64,000 bases of DNA, taken from positions 4,588,001 to 4,652,000 of the forward strand of contig NZ_CP087184.1 in assembly GCF_024749045.1 (NCBI RefSeq), written 5' to 3'. The translations under genes and the position numbers were made by a program. This DNA comes from Pseudomonas sp. B21-028 (GTDB lineage: Bacteria > Pseudomonadota > Gammaproteobacteria > Pseudomonadales > Pseudomonadaceae). The notes below the pieces were generated by a model. That model ran no database searches. It saw nothing but the letters and a program-made list of their open reading frames with translations, and was not told where the DNA came from. Positions 18,013 through 27,284 of the stretch are shown in pieces; within the stretch, counting starts at the first letter, position 1, and every line of letters starts with the position of its first letter.

Positions 18013-18126
18013 TCACGCGGATCACGCAATCCCGGGCGTAAGCCAGGTCCACCGCATCGGCGCCCACACCGTTGACCGCTACCACTTCGAGGTTGGGTAA
18101 CTGGGCCATGAGCTCATGGTTGATGC
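18013..18126 (-). pseudogene. Remnant of a D-2-hydroxyacid dehydrogenase gene
   Basis: On the minus strand the sequence INHELMAQLPNLEVVAVNGV then GADAVDLAYARDCVIRVT matches the N-terminal part of NAD-dependent 2-hydroxyacid dehydrogenases, around residues 45-85 of a typical ~310-residue enzyme. Before and after it the frame turns into unrelated sequence and a REP, so only ~38 codons remain. It lies immediately downstream of the zinc-ribbon gene stop. Confidence 0.75.
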
Positions 18127-18135
18127 CGGTATGCT

Positions 18136-18363
18136 TCAGCGCAGAATCAACACCGCCGCCACCGCTATCACCAGCACCACGCCGAACACCATGCGTGCGA
18201 TCCACGGCGCGGTCAGCCAGACCCCAGTCACCCCGGCAATCTGCCCGACGTTCTTCTCCGTCAGGCGAAAGCTGGGCTCGCGAAAGGGGTTGCCGCATTG
18301 AGGGCAAGCGTATGCCTTGTCGGAAATACGGGAAGAACATTCAGGACAATCGATCAGGCTCAT
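18136..18363 (-). CDS. Zinc-ribbon protein with C-terminal membrane helix
   Basis: 75 residues, ATG at 18363, GAGGTAG upstream. The N-terminus CPECSSRISDKAYACPQCG is a zinc ribbon (two CxxC pairs 14 residues apart). Residues ~50-74 are hydrophobic (VFGVVLVIAVAAVLILR), giving a membrane-anchored, cytoplasm-facing zinc ribbon. Single gene. Partner unknown. Confidence 0.85.
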   Translation of the reverse strand: MSLIDCPECSSRISDKAYACPQCGNPFREPSFRLTEKNVGQIAGVTGVWLTAPWIARMVFGVVLVIAVAAVLILR

Positions 18364-18507
18364 TGCGCTACCTCGGGTGGGTTGGATTTCGGCTACTCAA
18401 CAGACCATTCAGCAATTCCTTTGTTCTGAATCGAGCTTAGCCAATTGAAGTGATGCTTATGGGCAGGCTGCACACGCAACAGTCCGGGTCGGGTTTCACC
18501 CCGCGGC

Positions 18508-18987
18508 CTATTGCTGAACATATTTGGACAATGTTGCCTTGAGCGCGTCAGAGACGAGCGAAACCAGGATGGGCTGGGCATTGGCTTGCATGTAGCGACC
18601 AATTCCGGCTTGTCGCTCTCTCACTTCTGGCGCGTATTGTGAAGCGCGACCTTGCGAAACGAGCGATGACAACTCCTCCTCGGAGAAGGATTTCTCATAG
18701 GCTCTGGCAAGACTCTCATTCCACTTGGGCTGGTATTGCGGCAGCAGCGCATTGATCTCGTCGGATAACGCACTGTTCGCGCTGGCGTTTCCAAGCTTAT
18801 CGGCGATCGTCGCGTAGGTCGTCGTGCCCTTCGCCGTCAACAATGCAAGTGAGGAGAGTTTCCTGCCCAAACCGGTCTGGGCAACGAGCGCACGTGCCTC
18901 GTCAAGCGAAGCTGCGTCAGCTTGAACGGTAGTTGAGCAAGTGATGAGCAGCGTCAATGCGACTGCTGCCGACGAAATCCTTTTCAT
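18508..18987 (-). CDS. Exported DUF2059-like protein
   Basis: 159 residues. Of three in-frame starts, ATG at 18987 has GGAA 9 bases upstream and begins the signal peptide MKRISSAAVALTLLITCSTT, cleaved after VQA. The mature helical protein has the SFSEEELSSLVS segment preceded by YQPKWNESLARAYEK, similar in layout to DUF2059 proteins (region after 'FSEAEL'). Periplasmic; function unknown. ATG at 18996 is a possible alternative. Confidence 0.72.
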   Translation of the reverse strand: MKRISSAAVALTLLITCSTTVQADAASLDEARALVAQTGLGRKLSSLALLTAKGTTTYATIADKLGNASANSALSDEINALLPQYQPKWNESLARAYEKSFSEEELSSLVSQGRASQYAPEVRERQAGIGRYMQANAQPILVSLVSDALKATLSKYVQQ

Positions 18988-19112
18988 TTTTTCCATTTCC
19001 AAACAGGGAGCAATAGGCTTCAGGGTAGTTTCATCCTCGAAACGATGCCAGAGGCCCGGTTCTGTTCAGGGCATGAAGCATGCTTGGCCCCGAATCATCA
19101 ATTTCCAGACAC

Positions 19113-19162
19113 CAAAAACACAAACCCCCGACTTTCTCTAGGAAAGTCAGGGGTTTGTGTTT
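19113..19162 (-). terminator. Terminator of the tRNA-Ser gene
   Basis: A ~20-bp stem (AAACACAAACCCC(C)GACTTTC with its complement), TCTAG loop, then TTTTTGG on the minus strand, starting 9 bp after the tRNA 3' end. Confidence 0.85.
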
Positions 19163-19170
19163 GCAGAATG

Positions 19171-19260
19171 TGGCGGTGAAGGAGAGATTCGAACTCTCGA
19201 TACAGTTTCCTGTATACACACTTTCCAGGCGTGCTCCTTAAGCCACTCGGACACTTCACC
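19171..19260 (-). tRNA. tRNA-Ser (anticodon GGA)
   Basis: On the minus strand: acceptor GGTGAAG paired with CTTCACC, discriminator G, encoded CCA; D-arm TCCGAGTGG; anticodon loop CTGGAAA with GGA; long variable arm TATACAGGAAACTGTATC; T-loop GTTCGAATC. 90 nt, the class II layout of tRNA-Ser reading UCC/UCU. The 305-bp gap to the next gene (19261-19565) shows nothing else. Confidence 0.97.
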
Positions 19261-19565
19261 GTGTCTCGGCAAACTGTTCAGTCTGTCGAGGCGCGCTAAT
19301 GTAGTCGAAAGCCTTTCCGATGGCAAAGGTTTTTTTCAGAATTTTCATGCGGTTAAGGTGTTCCGGGATTTCAAACGCAACGGAACAGGGCAAACCGGCC
19401 AATCTCCGGTCGACATGTATGCCGCCTGACGGATGCAGACACGGCCGCCCGGGCGGGACAGACTGTTTATACGGCCCGGGGCTGACCGGTGAGTCAGTCA
19501 CGGCGCTTTACCTGATCCGCGACGGTGGGTAACGTTTGCGGCACTTCTCCTACAAGGAATGCGTC

Positions 19566-20255
19566 ATGAGCGACCTGATTGCCTACCATCTCGAAGACGG
19601 TATCGCGACCCTGACCTTGAACAACGGCAAGGTCAATGCCATCTCACCGGACGTCATTGCAGCGTTCAACGCTGCACTGGATCAGGCGACAGAGGATCGG
19701 GCAGTCGTGATCATCACCGGGCAACCGGGGATCTTGTCAGGTGGTTATGATTTGAAGGTGATGACGGCCGGCCCCAAGGAGGCGGTAGGCCTGGTCACCG
19801 CCGGCTCGACCCTGGCCCGTCGCCTGTTGTCACACCCCTTCCCCGTCGTTGTTGCTTGCCCTGGCCACGCCGTGGCGAAAGGCGCATTCCTGTTGCTCTC
19901 GGCAGACTACCGCATCGGCGTGGACGGGCCGTTCAGCATTGGCCTGAACGAAGTGCAGATCGGCATGACAATGCACCACGCCGGCATCGAGCTGGCCCGT
20001 GATCGCTTGCGCAAATCCGCGTTTCATCGCTCGGTCATCAATGGCGAGATGTTCAACCCGCAGAGCGCCGTGGATGCTGGCTTCCTCGATAAAGTGGTGT
20101 CGGCGCAGGAGTTGCAGAATGCGGCGCTGGAAGCGGCGCGCCAACTGCAGAAAATCAACATGAAAGCGCACAAGAACACCAAGCTGAAAGTGCGCAAGGC
20201 ACTGCTGGAGTCCCTGGACACTGCAATCCTGCTGGACCAGGAATACCAGGGCTGA
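19566..20255 (+). CDS. Crotonase / enoyl-CoA hydratase-isomerase family protein
   Basis: 229 residues, ATG at 19566 with AAGGA 9 bases upstream. The crotonase fold is shown by TLNNGKVNAIS near the N-terminus, the first oxyanion loop GILSGGYDLKVM and the second HAVAKGAFLLLSADYRIG. The usual catalytic glutamates of enoyl-CoA hydratase are not evident in the KGAF loop, so hydration of enoyl-CoA is not certain. Members of this size in pseudomonads are annotated simply as crotonase family. Transcribed alone, with a REP pair after it. Confidence 0.88.
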   Translation: MSDLIAYHLEDGIATLTLNNGKVNAISPDVIAAFNAALDQATEDRAVVIITGQPGILSGGYDLKVMTAGPKEAVGLVTAGSTLARRLLSHPFPVVVACPGHAVAKGAFLLLSADYRIGVDGPFSIGLNEVQIGMTMHHAGIELARDRLRKSAFHRSVINGEMFNPQSAVDAGFLDKVVSAQELQNAALEAARQLQKINMKAHKNTKLKVRKALLESLDTAILLDQEYQG

Positions 20256-20269
20256 TCCCTGTTTATCCT

Positions 20270-20359
20270 TGTGGGAGCGAGCCTGCTCGCGATAGCGGTA
20301 CATCAGCAACATTATCTATTGAATGTACCTCTGCCATCGCGAGCAGGCTCGCTCCCACA
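20270..20359. repeat. REP pair (inverted)
   Basis: GTGGGAGCGAGCCTGCTCGC and its inverted copy, 15 bp after the crotonase stop. Confidence 0.9.
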
Positions 20360-20506
20360 GAAGCTGAGGCTGCTCTAGCCTGCGGCTCTCCCTCCGTTGA
20401 AAACATGCCCTCGAACACCGCCCATCTCCCCCCTCCCTAGGGGCAATTGCCGAAAGCAGTGCACACTCGTACACTGCGCCACCTTTTTGTCCCGGTGGGC
20501 CTGTGG

Positions 20507-21229
20507 ATGTTGTTCGTATTGCGTATGTCGCTGATGGGTCTGCATTTTCTTATCGCGGGCGTGTTGGGTGTGATTCTGGGTCTGTGCCGCCCCTTCAACC
20601 CGGACAACAGCCGTTTATGCGCAAGGTTGTATGCCTGGCCCGCCATGCGGATTCTGGGCCTACGGGTCAGGGCTGATGTCGAGATGTTGGTGGATAAACC
20701 CCAGAGTTGCGTGATCATCGCCAACCACCAATCCAACTATGACCTGTTCGTGTTCGGCAATGTGGTGCCCCACCGCACGGTGTGCATCGGCAAAAAGAGC
20801 CTGAAGTGGGTGCCGCTGTTCGGGCAGTTGTTCTGGCTGGCGGGTAACGTGTTGATCGACCGGGGCAACGCGATCAAGGCGCGCCGCGCCATGCAGACCA
20901 CGACCCACACGCTGCAGCATGAACAGACTTCCATCTGGGTGTTCCCGGAGGGCACCCGCAATCTTGGCGGGGATTTGCTGCCGTTCAAGAAAGGCGCCTT
21001 TCAGATGGCCATCGCCGCCGGGGTGCCGATTGTTCCGGTATGCGTCAGCCGCTACATCAAGCACATGCACCTCAACCGCTGGCATAGCGGTGACATTCTC
21101 ATACGCTCACTGCCGGCGATTCCTACGCAAGGGCTGACCCTGGACGACATGCCCCGCCTCATCGACCAGTGCCGAGAGCAGATGCAGGCGTGCATCGTGG
21201 CGATGGACAGCCAATTGCAGGCCGGCTGA
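20507..21229 (+). CDS. 1-acyl-sn-glycerol-3-phosphate acyltransferase (PlsC family)
   Basis: 240 residues. It carries the acyltransferase motif I NHQSNYD (catalytic His and Asp), then GKKSLKWVPLFG, motif III FPEGTRN and motif IV PIVPV, with an N-terminal hydrophobic stretch for membrane binding. It transfers an acyl group to lysophosphatidate for phospholipid synthesis. The frame opens at TTG 20447, but ATG 20507 gives the usual length; GTG codons between are alternatives. Pseudomonads have several PlsC paralogs, so this may be a secondary one. Confidence 0.88.
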   Translation: MLFVLRMSLMGLHFLIAGVLGVILGLCRPFNPDNSRLCARLYAWPAMRILGLRVRADVEMLVDKPQSCVIIANHQSNYDLFVFGNVVPHRTVCIGKKSLKWVPLFGQLFWLAGNVLIDRGNAIKARRAMQTTTHTLQHEQTSIWVFPEGTRNLGGDLLPFKKGAFQMAIAAGVPIVPVCVSRYIKHMHLNRWHSGDILIRSLPAIPTQGLTLDDMPRLIDQCREQMQACIVAMDSQLQAG

Positions 21230-21360
21230 GCACAGCCTCTTCCCACGACGCGTCTTCTATTGGAGAACTCAGCGGATTTTGCTGACTCTCATGCAACAGG
21301 GCGCGCTAAGCTGCACGGTGCCTGCCACTGCCATTTGCCAATAAGAAGTGAACCACCATC

Positions 21361-22332
21361 ATGGGTAGAGTCGTTGCTGCTGCGGTTTACAGCGCCGGTA
21401 AGAAAGTCACCAATATCACCCTCGACGAAGGCAGCGCCTGGGCCGCAAAACCAGGGCATTTTGTGTGGATCGGCCTCGAAGAACCCAGTGTCCAGGAACT
21501 GACCAATCTGCAGCGTCAATTCAACCTGCACGAACTGGCAATTGAAGATGCCATGGAGAAGCACAGCCGCCCCAAGCTCGAGACCTTCGGCGATGCGCTG
21601 TTCATCGTCACGTACTCGCCGATACGCAAGGACGGCAAGCTGCAATTCATCGAAACCCATATCTTCGCCGGCAAGGGCTACATCATCACCGCCCGTAATG
21701 GACACTCGGCCTCCTACGCCTATGTCCGACAACGCTGTGAGGCTCGCCCACTCCTGCTGGAGCATGGGGAAGATTTCGTACTCTATGCCATCCTCGATTT
21801 CGTGATTGAAAACTATCAGCCGATGGGCGAAGCCATTCATAACGAGATCGATGAGCTGGAGCACCATGTGCTGTGCAGCGCCTTGAACGAGCGGGACATC
21901 CAGAAGCTGCACAGCTTGCGTCGCGACGTGTTGCGCCTGCGCCGCTACGCAGCACCGATGGTGGAGATCAGCGAGGAGTTGCAGAAGCTGAACTTTCCTT
22001 TTATCGACAAGAACATGCGTCCGTACTTTCGCGATGTACAGATCCACGTCACGCGGCAGATGGAAGACCTGACGACCCTGGCGGACATTGCCAGCCAGAC
22101 CATCGAAGTCGGCGTGCTGCTCGAAGCGTCACGCCAGAGTGTGGTGCAACGCAAGTTCGCGGCATGGGCGGCGATCCTGGCGTTTCCGACGGCGGTGGCC
22201 GGGATCTACGGGATGAACTTCCAGGACATGCCGGAGCTGAGTTGGCACTACGGCTATTTCACGGTGCTGGGAGTGATTACCGTGGGATGCACCGCGTTAT
22301 GGGCCAGCTTCAAGCGGTCGGGGTGGTTGTAG
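21361..22332 (+). CDS. corA: CorA-family magnesium/cobalt transporter
   Basis: 323 residues. The C-terminus has two helices with the selectivity signature YGMNF between them, and the long N-terminal cytoplasmic domain is typical of CorA channels, which form pentamers and import Mg2+. A conserved ALNERDIQKLHSLRRDVLRLRR helix precedes the pore. The ATG follows AAGAAG ~13 bases upstream. Neither neighbour is functionally related. No Mg2+-sensing leader is evident in the 130-bp gap upstream. Confidence 0.93.
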   Translation: MGRVVAAAVYSAGKKVTNITLDEGSAWAAKPGHFVWIGLEEPSVQELTNLQRQFNLHELAIEDAMEKHSRPKLETFGDALFIVTYSPIRKDGKLQFIETHIFAGKGYIITARNGHSASYAYVRQRCEARPLLLEHGEDFVLYAILDFVIENYQPMGEAIHNEIDELEHHVLCSALNERDIQKLHSLRRDVLRLRRYAAPMVEISEELQKLNFPFIDKNMRPYFRDVQIHVTRQMEDLTTLADIASQTIEVGVLLEASRQSVVQRKFAAWAAILAFPTAVAGIYGMNFQDMPELSWHYGYFTVLGVITVGCTALWASFKRSGWL

Positions 22333-22371
22333 GCAGACCTTATCCCCATTTGACCCATGTACACATAACCT

Positions 22372-22461
22372 TGTGGGAGCGAGCCTGCTCGCGATAGCGG
22401 TTTATCAGTCGCCACTGTTGTCGACTGACCCTCCGCTATCGCGAGCAGGCTCGCTCCCACA
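22372..22461. repeat. REP pair (inverted) between convergent corA and amidotransferase
   Basis: TGTGGGAGCGAGCCTGCTCG then its inverted copy; the right arm ends 10 bp before the next gene's stop codon. Confidence 0.9.
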
Positions 22462-22470
22462 TGAAAATCT

Positions 22471-23205
22471 TCAGCCTTGAGCCGTTTCTGCCTGGGGCTT
22501 GTGAGCGACGAAACGCATCATCCACTCTGCCACGGTCGTGCCGTGATGTTCCTGTTCCAGGCTCGCCACACCCTGGCTGTAGACCTGCTCGCCAAGGTGT
22601 TGCTGGCGCAGCTCCAGCAGCGCCCGGGAGTAATCGTGGATGAACTCGGGGTGGCCTTGGAAGCACAGCACCTGATCATTGATGTGGTAGGCGGCGTACG
22701 GGCAGAAATCGCTGGAGGCGATGACCGTAGCGTTTTCGGGCAGCTGGGTGACCTGGTCCTGATGGCTGATCAGCAAGGTCAGTTCTTCCATCACCGGGCT
22801 CATCCACGGGGCCTTGGCGGCGAGTTTGTAGCGATGCGTGCCGACGCCCCAGCCCTGGGTCGCGCGTTCGGTCTTGCCGCCCAGCAGCAGCGCCAACAAT
22901 TGGTGGCCGAAGCAAATACCCAACAGTTTGTCGCCACGCTGGTAGCGGTCCAGCAGATATTTCTTGAGGGTTTGAATCCAGGGATCGGTACCAAAGGAAT
23001 CGGCCTTGCTACCGGTCACCAGGTAGGCGTCGAACACCTCATCATCGCTCGGATATTGGCCATCCACGACGTTGTACACGGCGAAATCGGCCGCGACAGG
23101 CTGTTGTGAAAAAAGACGCTGGAACATCTGCCCGTAACCCTGATATTGATCGACCAGCTCGGGGCGCAGGATATCGGTTTCGAGGATGCAGATGCGTAGG
23201 GACAT
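22471..23205 (-). CDS. Class I glutamine amidotransferase-like protein
   Basis: 244 residues, start ATG at 23205 (upstream frame extension looks non-coding). The nucleophile elbow GICFGHQLLALLLGG holds the catalytic Cys, and the later GHPEF supplies the catalytic His, as in GMP-synthase-like GATase1 domains. No synthetase domain is attached. Such stand-alone proteins hydrolyse glutamine or gamma-glutamyl compounds for an unknown partner. Located downstream of the beta-oxidation pair but 80 bp away. Confidence 0.87.
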   Translation of the reverse strand: MSLRICILETDILRPELVDQYQGYGQMFQRLFSQQPVAADFAVYNVVDGQYPSDDEVFDAYLVTGSKADSFGTDPWIQTLKKYLLDRYQRGDKLLGICFGHQLLALLLGGKTERATQGWGVGTHRYKLAAKAPWMSPVMEELTLLISHQDQVTQLPENATVIASSDFCPYAAYHINDQVLCFQGHPEFIHDYSRALLELRQQHLGEQVYSQGVASLEQEHHGTTVAEWMMRFVAHKPQAETAQG

Positions 23206-23287
23206 AAAAAATACCTGACACGGTGATGGGAATATTGCACACCCCAGAGCCTGCCTTGAAACACCCCTCAAGGCAAGCCCCCCGCCA

Positions 23288-25432
23288 TCAGAACAACGCC
23301 TGTCTGGCGGCTTTTTCCAGCAACAGGGCTGGCGGTGAGAAACGTTCGCCATATTGCTCGGCCAGGTACTGGGCCCGGGCGACAAAGTCCCGCAGGCCGT
23401 ACTGGTTTATGAATTGCAACGCACCGCCGGTCCAGGTCGCGAAACCGATCCCGAAGATCGAACCAACGTTGGCGTCGGCCGTCGACATGAGCACGCCCTC
23501 CTCCACACAACGCACGGTTTCCAGGGCCTGGATAAACAGCAAGCGATCACGGATGTCCTGGGGCGGAATCTGCCTGTCGGCATCCTCGAAACGACGTTTG
23601 AGCGCCGGCCACAGATGTTTCTGTCCACCGACCGGGTACTCATAGAAACCGGCCCCGGCGGCTTTGCCCGGCCGCTGGTACTCCTCGAGCAATACGTCAA
23701 TCACGGCGAAGGCCGGATGCTCAGTCGGCGCTTTCCCTTCTGCTTGAAGGCCCTTGGCGGTTTCGGCCCGGATATGGCTGATCAAGCTGAGAGAAACTTC
23801 GTCGGAAACCGCCAGAGGCCCGACCGGCATCCCGGCCTTGCGGGCCTCGGTCTCGATCATCGGCGCACTCACCCCTTCACCAAGCATGGCGATGCCCTCA
23901 TGGACAAAGGTGCCGAATACCCGCGACGTGAAGAAACCGCGACCGTCATTGACCACAATCGGCGTCTTGTTGATCTGCACGACGAAATCGAAACCACGAG
24001 CGAGGGTTGCCTCGCTGGTGTGGACCCCCTTGACGATCTCCACCAGTGGCATTTTTTCCACCGGGCTGAAGAAATGCAGGCCGATGAATTTCGTCGGGTC
24101 GGCAATCGCATCGGCCAGGCCGGTGATGGGCAACGTCGAGGTGTTGGAGGCGATCACCGCATCCGGCCCCGCTGCCGCATGGGCGGCCGCCGACACTTTG
24201 GCTTTCAGGGCGCGATCCTCGAACACCGCTTCGATGACCAGATCGCAACCGGACAGGTCCGCATCGTTGTCAGTGGCGTGGATCCGCGCCAACGTGGTTT
24301 CGCGCTGCTGCACGCTGATCTGCTGGCGGGCGACCTGTTTGTCCAGCAGCGCGGCCAAACGGGCCTTGCCCTTTTCAGCCGCGGCCAGGTCGATATCCTT
24401 GAGGACGACCTCGATACCGGCCAGGGCGCTGACGCAGGCAATCCCAGCCCCCATCATGCCAGCGCCGAGCACACCGACTTTTTTTGTCAGATAAGGCGCA
24501 AAACCTTGTGGGCGCGAGCCTCCGGCCTTGATCTCGTTGAGCTGGAACCAGAGCGTACCGATCAGGTTCTTGGCGATCTGGCCCGTGGTCAGCTCAGTGA
24601 AATAGCGGGTCTCGATCAGGTGCGCCGCGTCATAACCCACTTGGGCACCTTCCACCGCGGCACAGAGGATTTTCTCTGGCGCCGGCAAGCAACCCTGGGT
24701 CCTGCTGCCCAGGATCGAAGGGGCAATCGCCAGCGTCTGCATGACATTCGGATCGGACGGCGTGCCCCCGGGAATCCGATAGCCCTTTACGTCCCAAGGC
24801 TGGACCGCATCCGGATTGGCGAGGATCCAGGCCCGCGCCTTGGCCAGCAGCTCATCACGATCGACCGCCAGTTCATCGATCAACCCGGCCTGTAGCGCTT
24901 GTCGAGGGCGGACCCGCTTGCCTTCGAGCAGATACGGCAAGGCTTTCTCCAGGCCAAGCAGGCGCACCATCCGCACCACCCCGCCGCCGCCCGGCAACAG
25001 GCCCAGGGTGACTTCCGGTAGCCCGATCTGCACCGACGGATGATCCAGGGCCACGCGATGATGGCAAGCCAGGCAGATCTCCCAGCCGCCGCCCAGCGCC
25101 GCACCGTTGATGGCGGCCACCACCGGTCTGCCCAGCGTCTCGAGGGCGCGCAACTGCGCCTTGAGCCCCAGGGTCATCTCGTAGAACGCCTTGGCCTCGG
25201 ACTTGCCGACCGCGACCAACTCGTTGAGATCGCCGCCGGCGAAGAAGGTCTTCTTGGCCGAGGTGACAATCACGCCGGCAATCGAATCTCTTTCGGCAAC
25301 CAGACGGGCCACACAGCCGGCCATGGCTTCACGGTACACAGCGTTCATGGTGTTGGCGCTCTGGCCAGGCAGGTCCATTGTCAGGACGACGATCCGGTCC
25401 TGGCCGGTTTCGTAACGAATGGCAGAGGTCAT
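23288..25432 (-). CDS. Bifunctional enoyl-CoA hydratase / 3-hydroxyacyl-CoA dehydrogenase (FadB/FadJ type)
   Basis: 714 residues. The N-terminal ~190 residues form the crotonase hydratase domain (AINGAALGGGWEICLACHH). After a linker comes the Rossmann fold KKVGVLGAGMMGAGIA and the dehydrogenase domain with HFFSPVEKMPLVEIV, SRVF and the C-terminal helical domain. It performs the second and third steps of fatty acid beta-oxidation. ATG at 25432 with AAGGA upstream. 23 bp separate it from the thiolase gene at its 5' side, so they form an operon. It is distinct from the canonical fadBA by neighbourhood and sequence; substrate range unknown. Confidence 0.93.
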   Translation of the reverse strand: MTSAIRYETGQDRIVVLTMDLPGQSANTMNAVYREAMAGCVARLVAERDSIAGVIVTSAKKTFFAGGDLNELVAVGKSEAKAFYEMTLGLKAQLRALETLGRPVVAAINGAALGGGWEICLACHHRVALDHPSVQIGLPEVTLGLLPGGGGVVRMVRLLGLEKALPYLLEGKRVRPRQALQAGLIDELAVDRDELLAKARAWILANPDAVQPWDVKGYRIPGGTPSDPNVMQTLAIAPSILGSRTQGCLPAPEKILCAAVEGAQVGYDAAHLIETRYFTELTTGQIAKNLIGTLWFQLNEIKAGGSRPQGFAPYLTKKVGVLGAGMMGAGIACVSALAGIEVVLKDIDLAAAEKGKARLAALLDKQVARQQISVQQRETTLARIHATDNDADLSGCDLVIEAVFEDRALKAKVSAAAHAAAGPDAVIASNTSTLPITGLADAIADPTKFIGLHFFSPVEKMPLVEIVKGVHTSEATLARGFDFVVQINKTPIVVNDGRGFFTSRVFGTFVHEGIAMLGEGVSAPMIETEARKAGMPVGPLAVSDEVSLSLISHIRAETAKGLQAEGKAPTEHPAFAVIDVLLEEYQRPGKAAGAGFYEYPVGGQKHLWPALKRRFEDADRQIPPQDIRDRLLFIQALETVRCVEEGVLMSTADANVGSIFGIGFATWTGGALQFINQYGLRDFVARAQYLAEQYGERFSPPALLLEKAARQALF

Positions 25433-25455
25433 TGAAATTGTTCCTTGAAGTCGGC

Positions 25456-26661
25456 TCAGAGGCGTTCGATAACAGTGGCAATGCCCATGCCGCCGCCCAC
25501 ACACAAAGTCGCCAGCCCGTAGCGCAGGCGACGCACCTCCAGTTCATCGAGCAGGGTGCCGAGAATGGCGCACCCCGTTGCCCCCAAGGGGTGCCCCATG
25601 GCGATGGAGCCACCGTTGACGTTGACTTTGGCAGGGTCGATGGCCATGTCCTTGATGAACTTGAGCACCACCGAGGCGAAGGCTTCGTTGACCTCGAACA
25701 GGTCGATGTCCTCCACCCGCAAACCGGCCTTGGCCAAGGCTTTGCGGGTGGCCGGCGCCGGACCGGTGAGCATGATGGTCGGATCGGTGCTGGTGACGGC
25801 CGTGGCGATGATCCGCGCCCGAGGCTGCAGGCCCAGGGCGCGCCCCTTGGCTTCAGAGCCAATCAGCATCAGCGCCGCGCCATCGACGATCCCCGAGCTA
25901 TTACCAGGGGTATGCACATGGTCGATCCGCTCGACATGGCTGTAGACCCGCAAAGCCGTGGCGTCGAAGCCCATCTGGCCCATCGCTTGGAAACTCGGCT
26001 TGAGCCTGCCCAGACCTTCGAGTGTGGTGTCGACACGGATGAATTCATCATGGTCCAGCAGCACGATGCCGTTCTGATCCTGAACCGCTACCAGAGACTT
26101 GTTGAAAGAGCCGTCGGCCCGGGCCCGCGCGGCTTTTTCCTGGGAATTCAGCGCGTAGGCATCGACGTCTTCGCGACTGAAGCCCTCCAGCGTGGCGATC
26201 AGGTCGGCACCGATGCCCTGGGGGACGAAGTGACCGTGCAGGTTGGCTTGCGGGTCCAGCGCCCAGGCGCCGCCGTCGCTGCCCATCGGCACCCGGGACA
26301 TCGACTCGACACCACCGGCCACCACCAGGTCCTCAAACCCGGAGCGCACTTTCATCGCGGCCAGGTTCACCGCTTCGAGGCCCGAGGCACAGAACCGATT
26401 GAGCTGGACACCCGGAACGCTGACATCCCAGTTGGCCATCAGGGCGGCGGTCTTGGCAATGTCGGCCCCCTGCTCGCCTACCGGTGTCACGCAACCGAGC
26501 ACAATGTCGTCGACATGGCGGGTGTCCAGGTCCATGCGCTGTTGCAAGGCTTGAAGCAATCCTCCCATCAGGTTCACCGGCTTGACGCTGTGCAGGGCGC
26601 CGTCGACCTTGCCCTTGCCACGGGGGGTGCGCAGGGCATCGAAAATCAAAGCTTGGGTCAT
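25456..26661 (-). CDS. Acetyl-CoA C-acyltransferase (thiolase)
   Basis: 401 residues. Catalytic residues are in NRFCASG (nucleophile Cys), [14 protein letters not shown] (His) and the C-terminal CVGGGMG (second Cys). It performs the last step of beta-oxidation, cleaving 3-ketoacyl-CoA. ATG at 26661 with GAGGATG upstream. It is the first gene of the two-gene operon with the FadB/J-type protein. The 390-bp region upstream (26662-27048) contains its promoter; no gene was found there. Confidence 0.93.
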   Translation of the reverse strand: MTQALIFDALRTPRGKGKVDGALHSVKPVNLMGGLLQALQQRMDLDTRHVDDIVLGCVTPVGEQGADIAKTAALMANWDVSVPGVQLNRFCASGLEAVNLAAMKVRSGFEDLVVAGGVESMSRVPMGSDGGAWALDPQANLHGHFVPQGIGADLIATLEGFSREDVDAYALNSQEKAARARADGSFNKSLVAVQDQNGIVLLDHDEFIRVDTTLEGLGRLKPSFQAMGQMGFDATALRVYSHVERIDHVHTPGNSSGIVDGAALMLIGSEAKGRALGLQPRARIIATAVTSTDPTIMLTGPAPATRKALAKAGLRVEDIDLFEVNEAFASVVLKFIKDMAIDPAKVNVNGGSIAMGHPLGATGCAILGTLLDELEVRRLRYGLATLCVGGGMGIATVIERL

Positions 26662-27048
26662 GACATCCTCGAACCACGACGGAAAACGCAATGCCTCCAA
26701 CCATAAGCCCAGCGGCCCCGGATTCAATGACCCGAGCGCTCAACCGCATTGACGACCACGGTCAGACGAACGGTAGCCTGCTATCGGGTTAACCGATTCA
26801 GGAACGCAAGCTGTCTAGCTTAGGGACCCGCAAGAAGGTGGCAATAAGCCTCATAGCGTTTTCATAGCGACATAATTAAAACTGATACGAATTGGATCTA
26901 AGCCAACGCGGCTGCGGCCCCTAATGTAATCCTTGTACAAGAGAGTCGTCGGGTTTTGCCGAGGCGCTTGTCAGACAGGAAGTGCAACGCCAGCCGTTAC
27001 GGAGTTATGCAGGCTGGCTCAGGAAATAACAAAAAAGGCGGGTCAGCC

Positions 27049-27144
27049 ATGTTCAAACATTCGAAAGTTCGTCAAGCCGGACTCATTCTCTTCGCCACGA
27101 CGTTGCTGTTGATTTTGCCGAATATTCCCAAGGTGATCGGCTGA
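27049..27144 (+). CDS. 31-residue single-span membrane protein
   Basis: ATG at 27049; AAAAAAGGCGGG lies 7-18 bases upstream and can act as a ribosome site. The product MFKHSKVRQAGLILFATTLL continues LILPNIPKVIG: basic N-terminus, one hydrophobic helix of ~18 residues, short tail. This fits a positive-inside small inner-membrane protein. Too short for gene callers. It stands alone with ~380 bp of non-coding DNA before it. Function unknown. Confidence 0.55.
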   Translation: MFKHSKVRQAGLILFATTLLLILPNIPKVIG

Positions 27145-27284
27145 ACACTGCGTGTGGGTGTCTGCATCAACAATGAGCGGTATCGCCATCCATTGTGTCG
27201 CCAAAAAATGTGACGGGCTCGTTGTTCGAGCGGCGTTGGCTGTGCCAACCTTTGCGTCACTCTCTCGACATGGAAAGCGATCCA

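Noticed and set aside
19171..19260. Integrated element at tRNA-Ser
   Set aside because: No integrase and no direct repeat of the tRNA 3' end was seen within the window.
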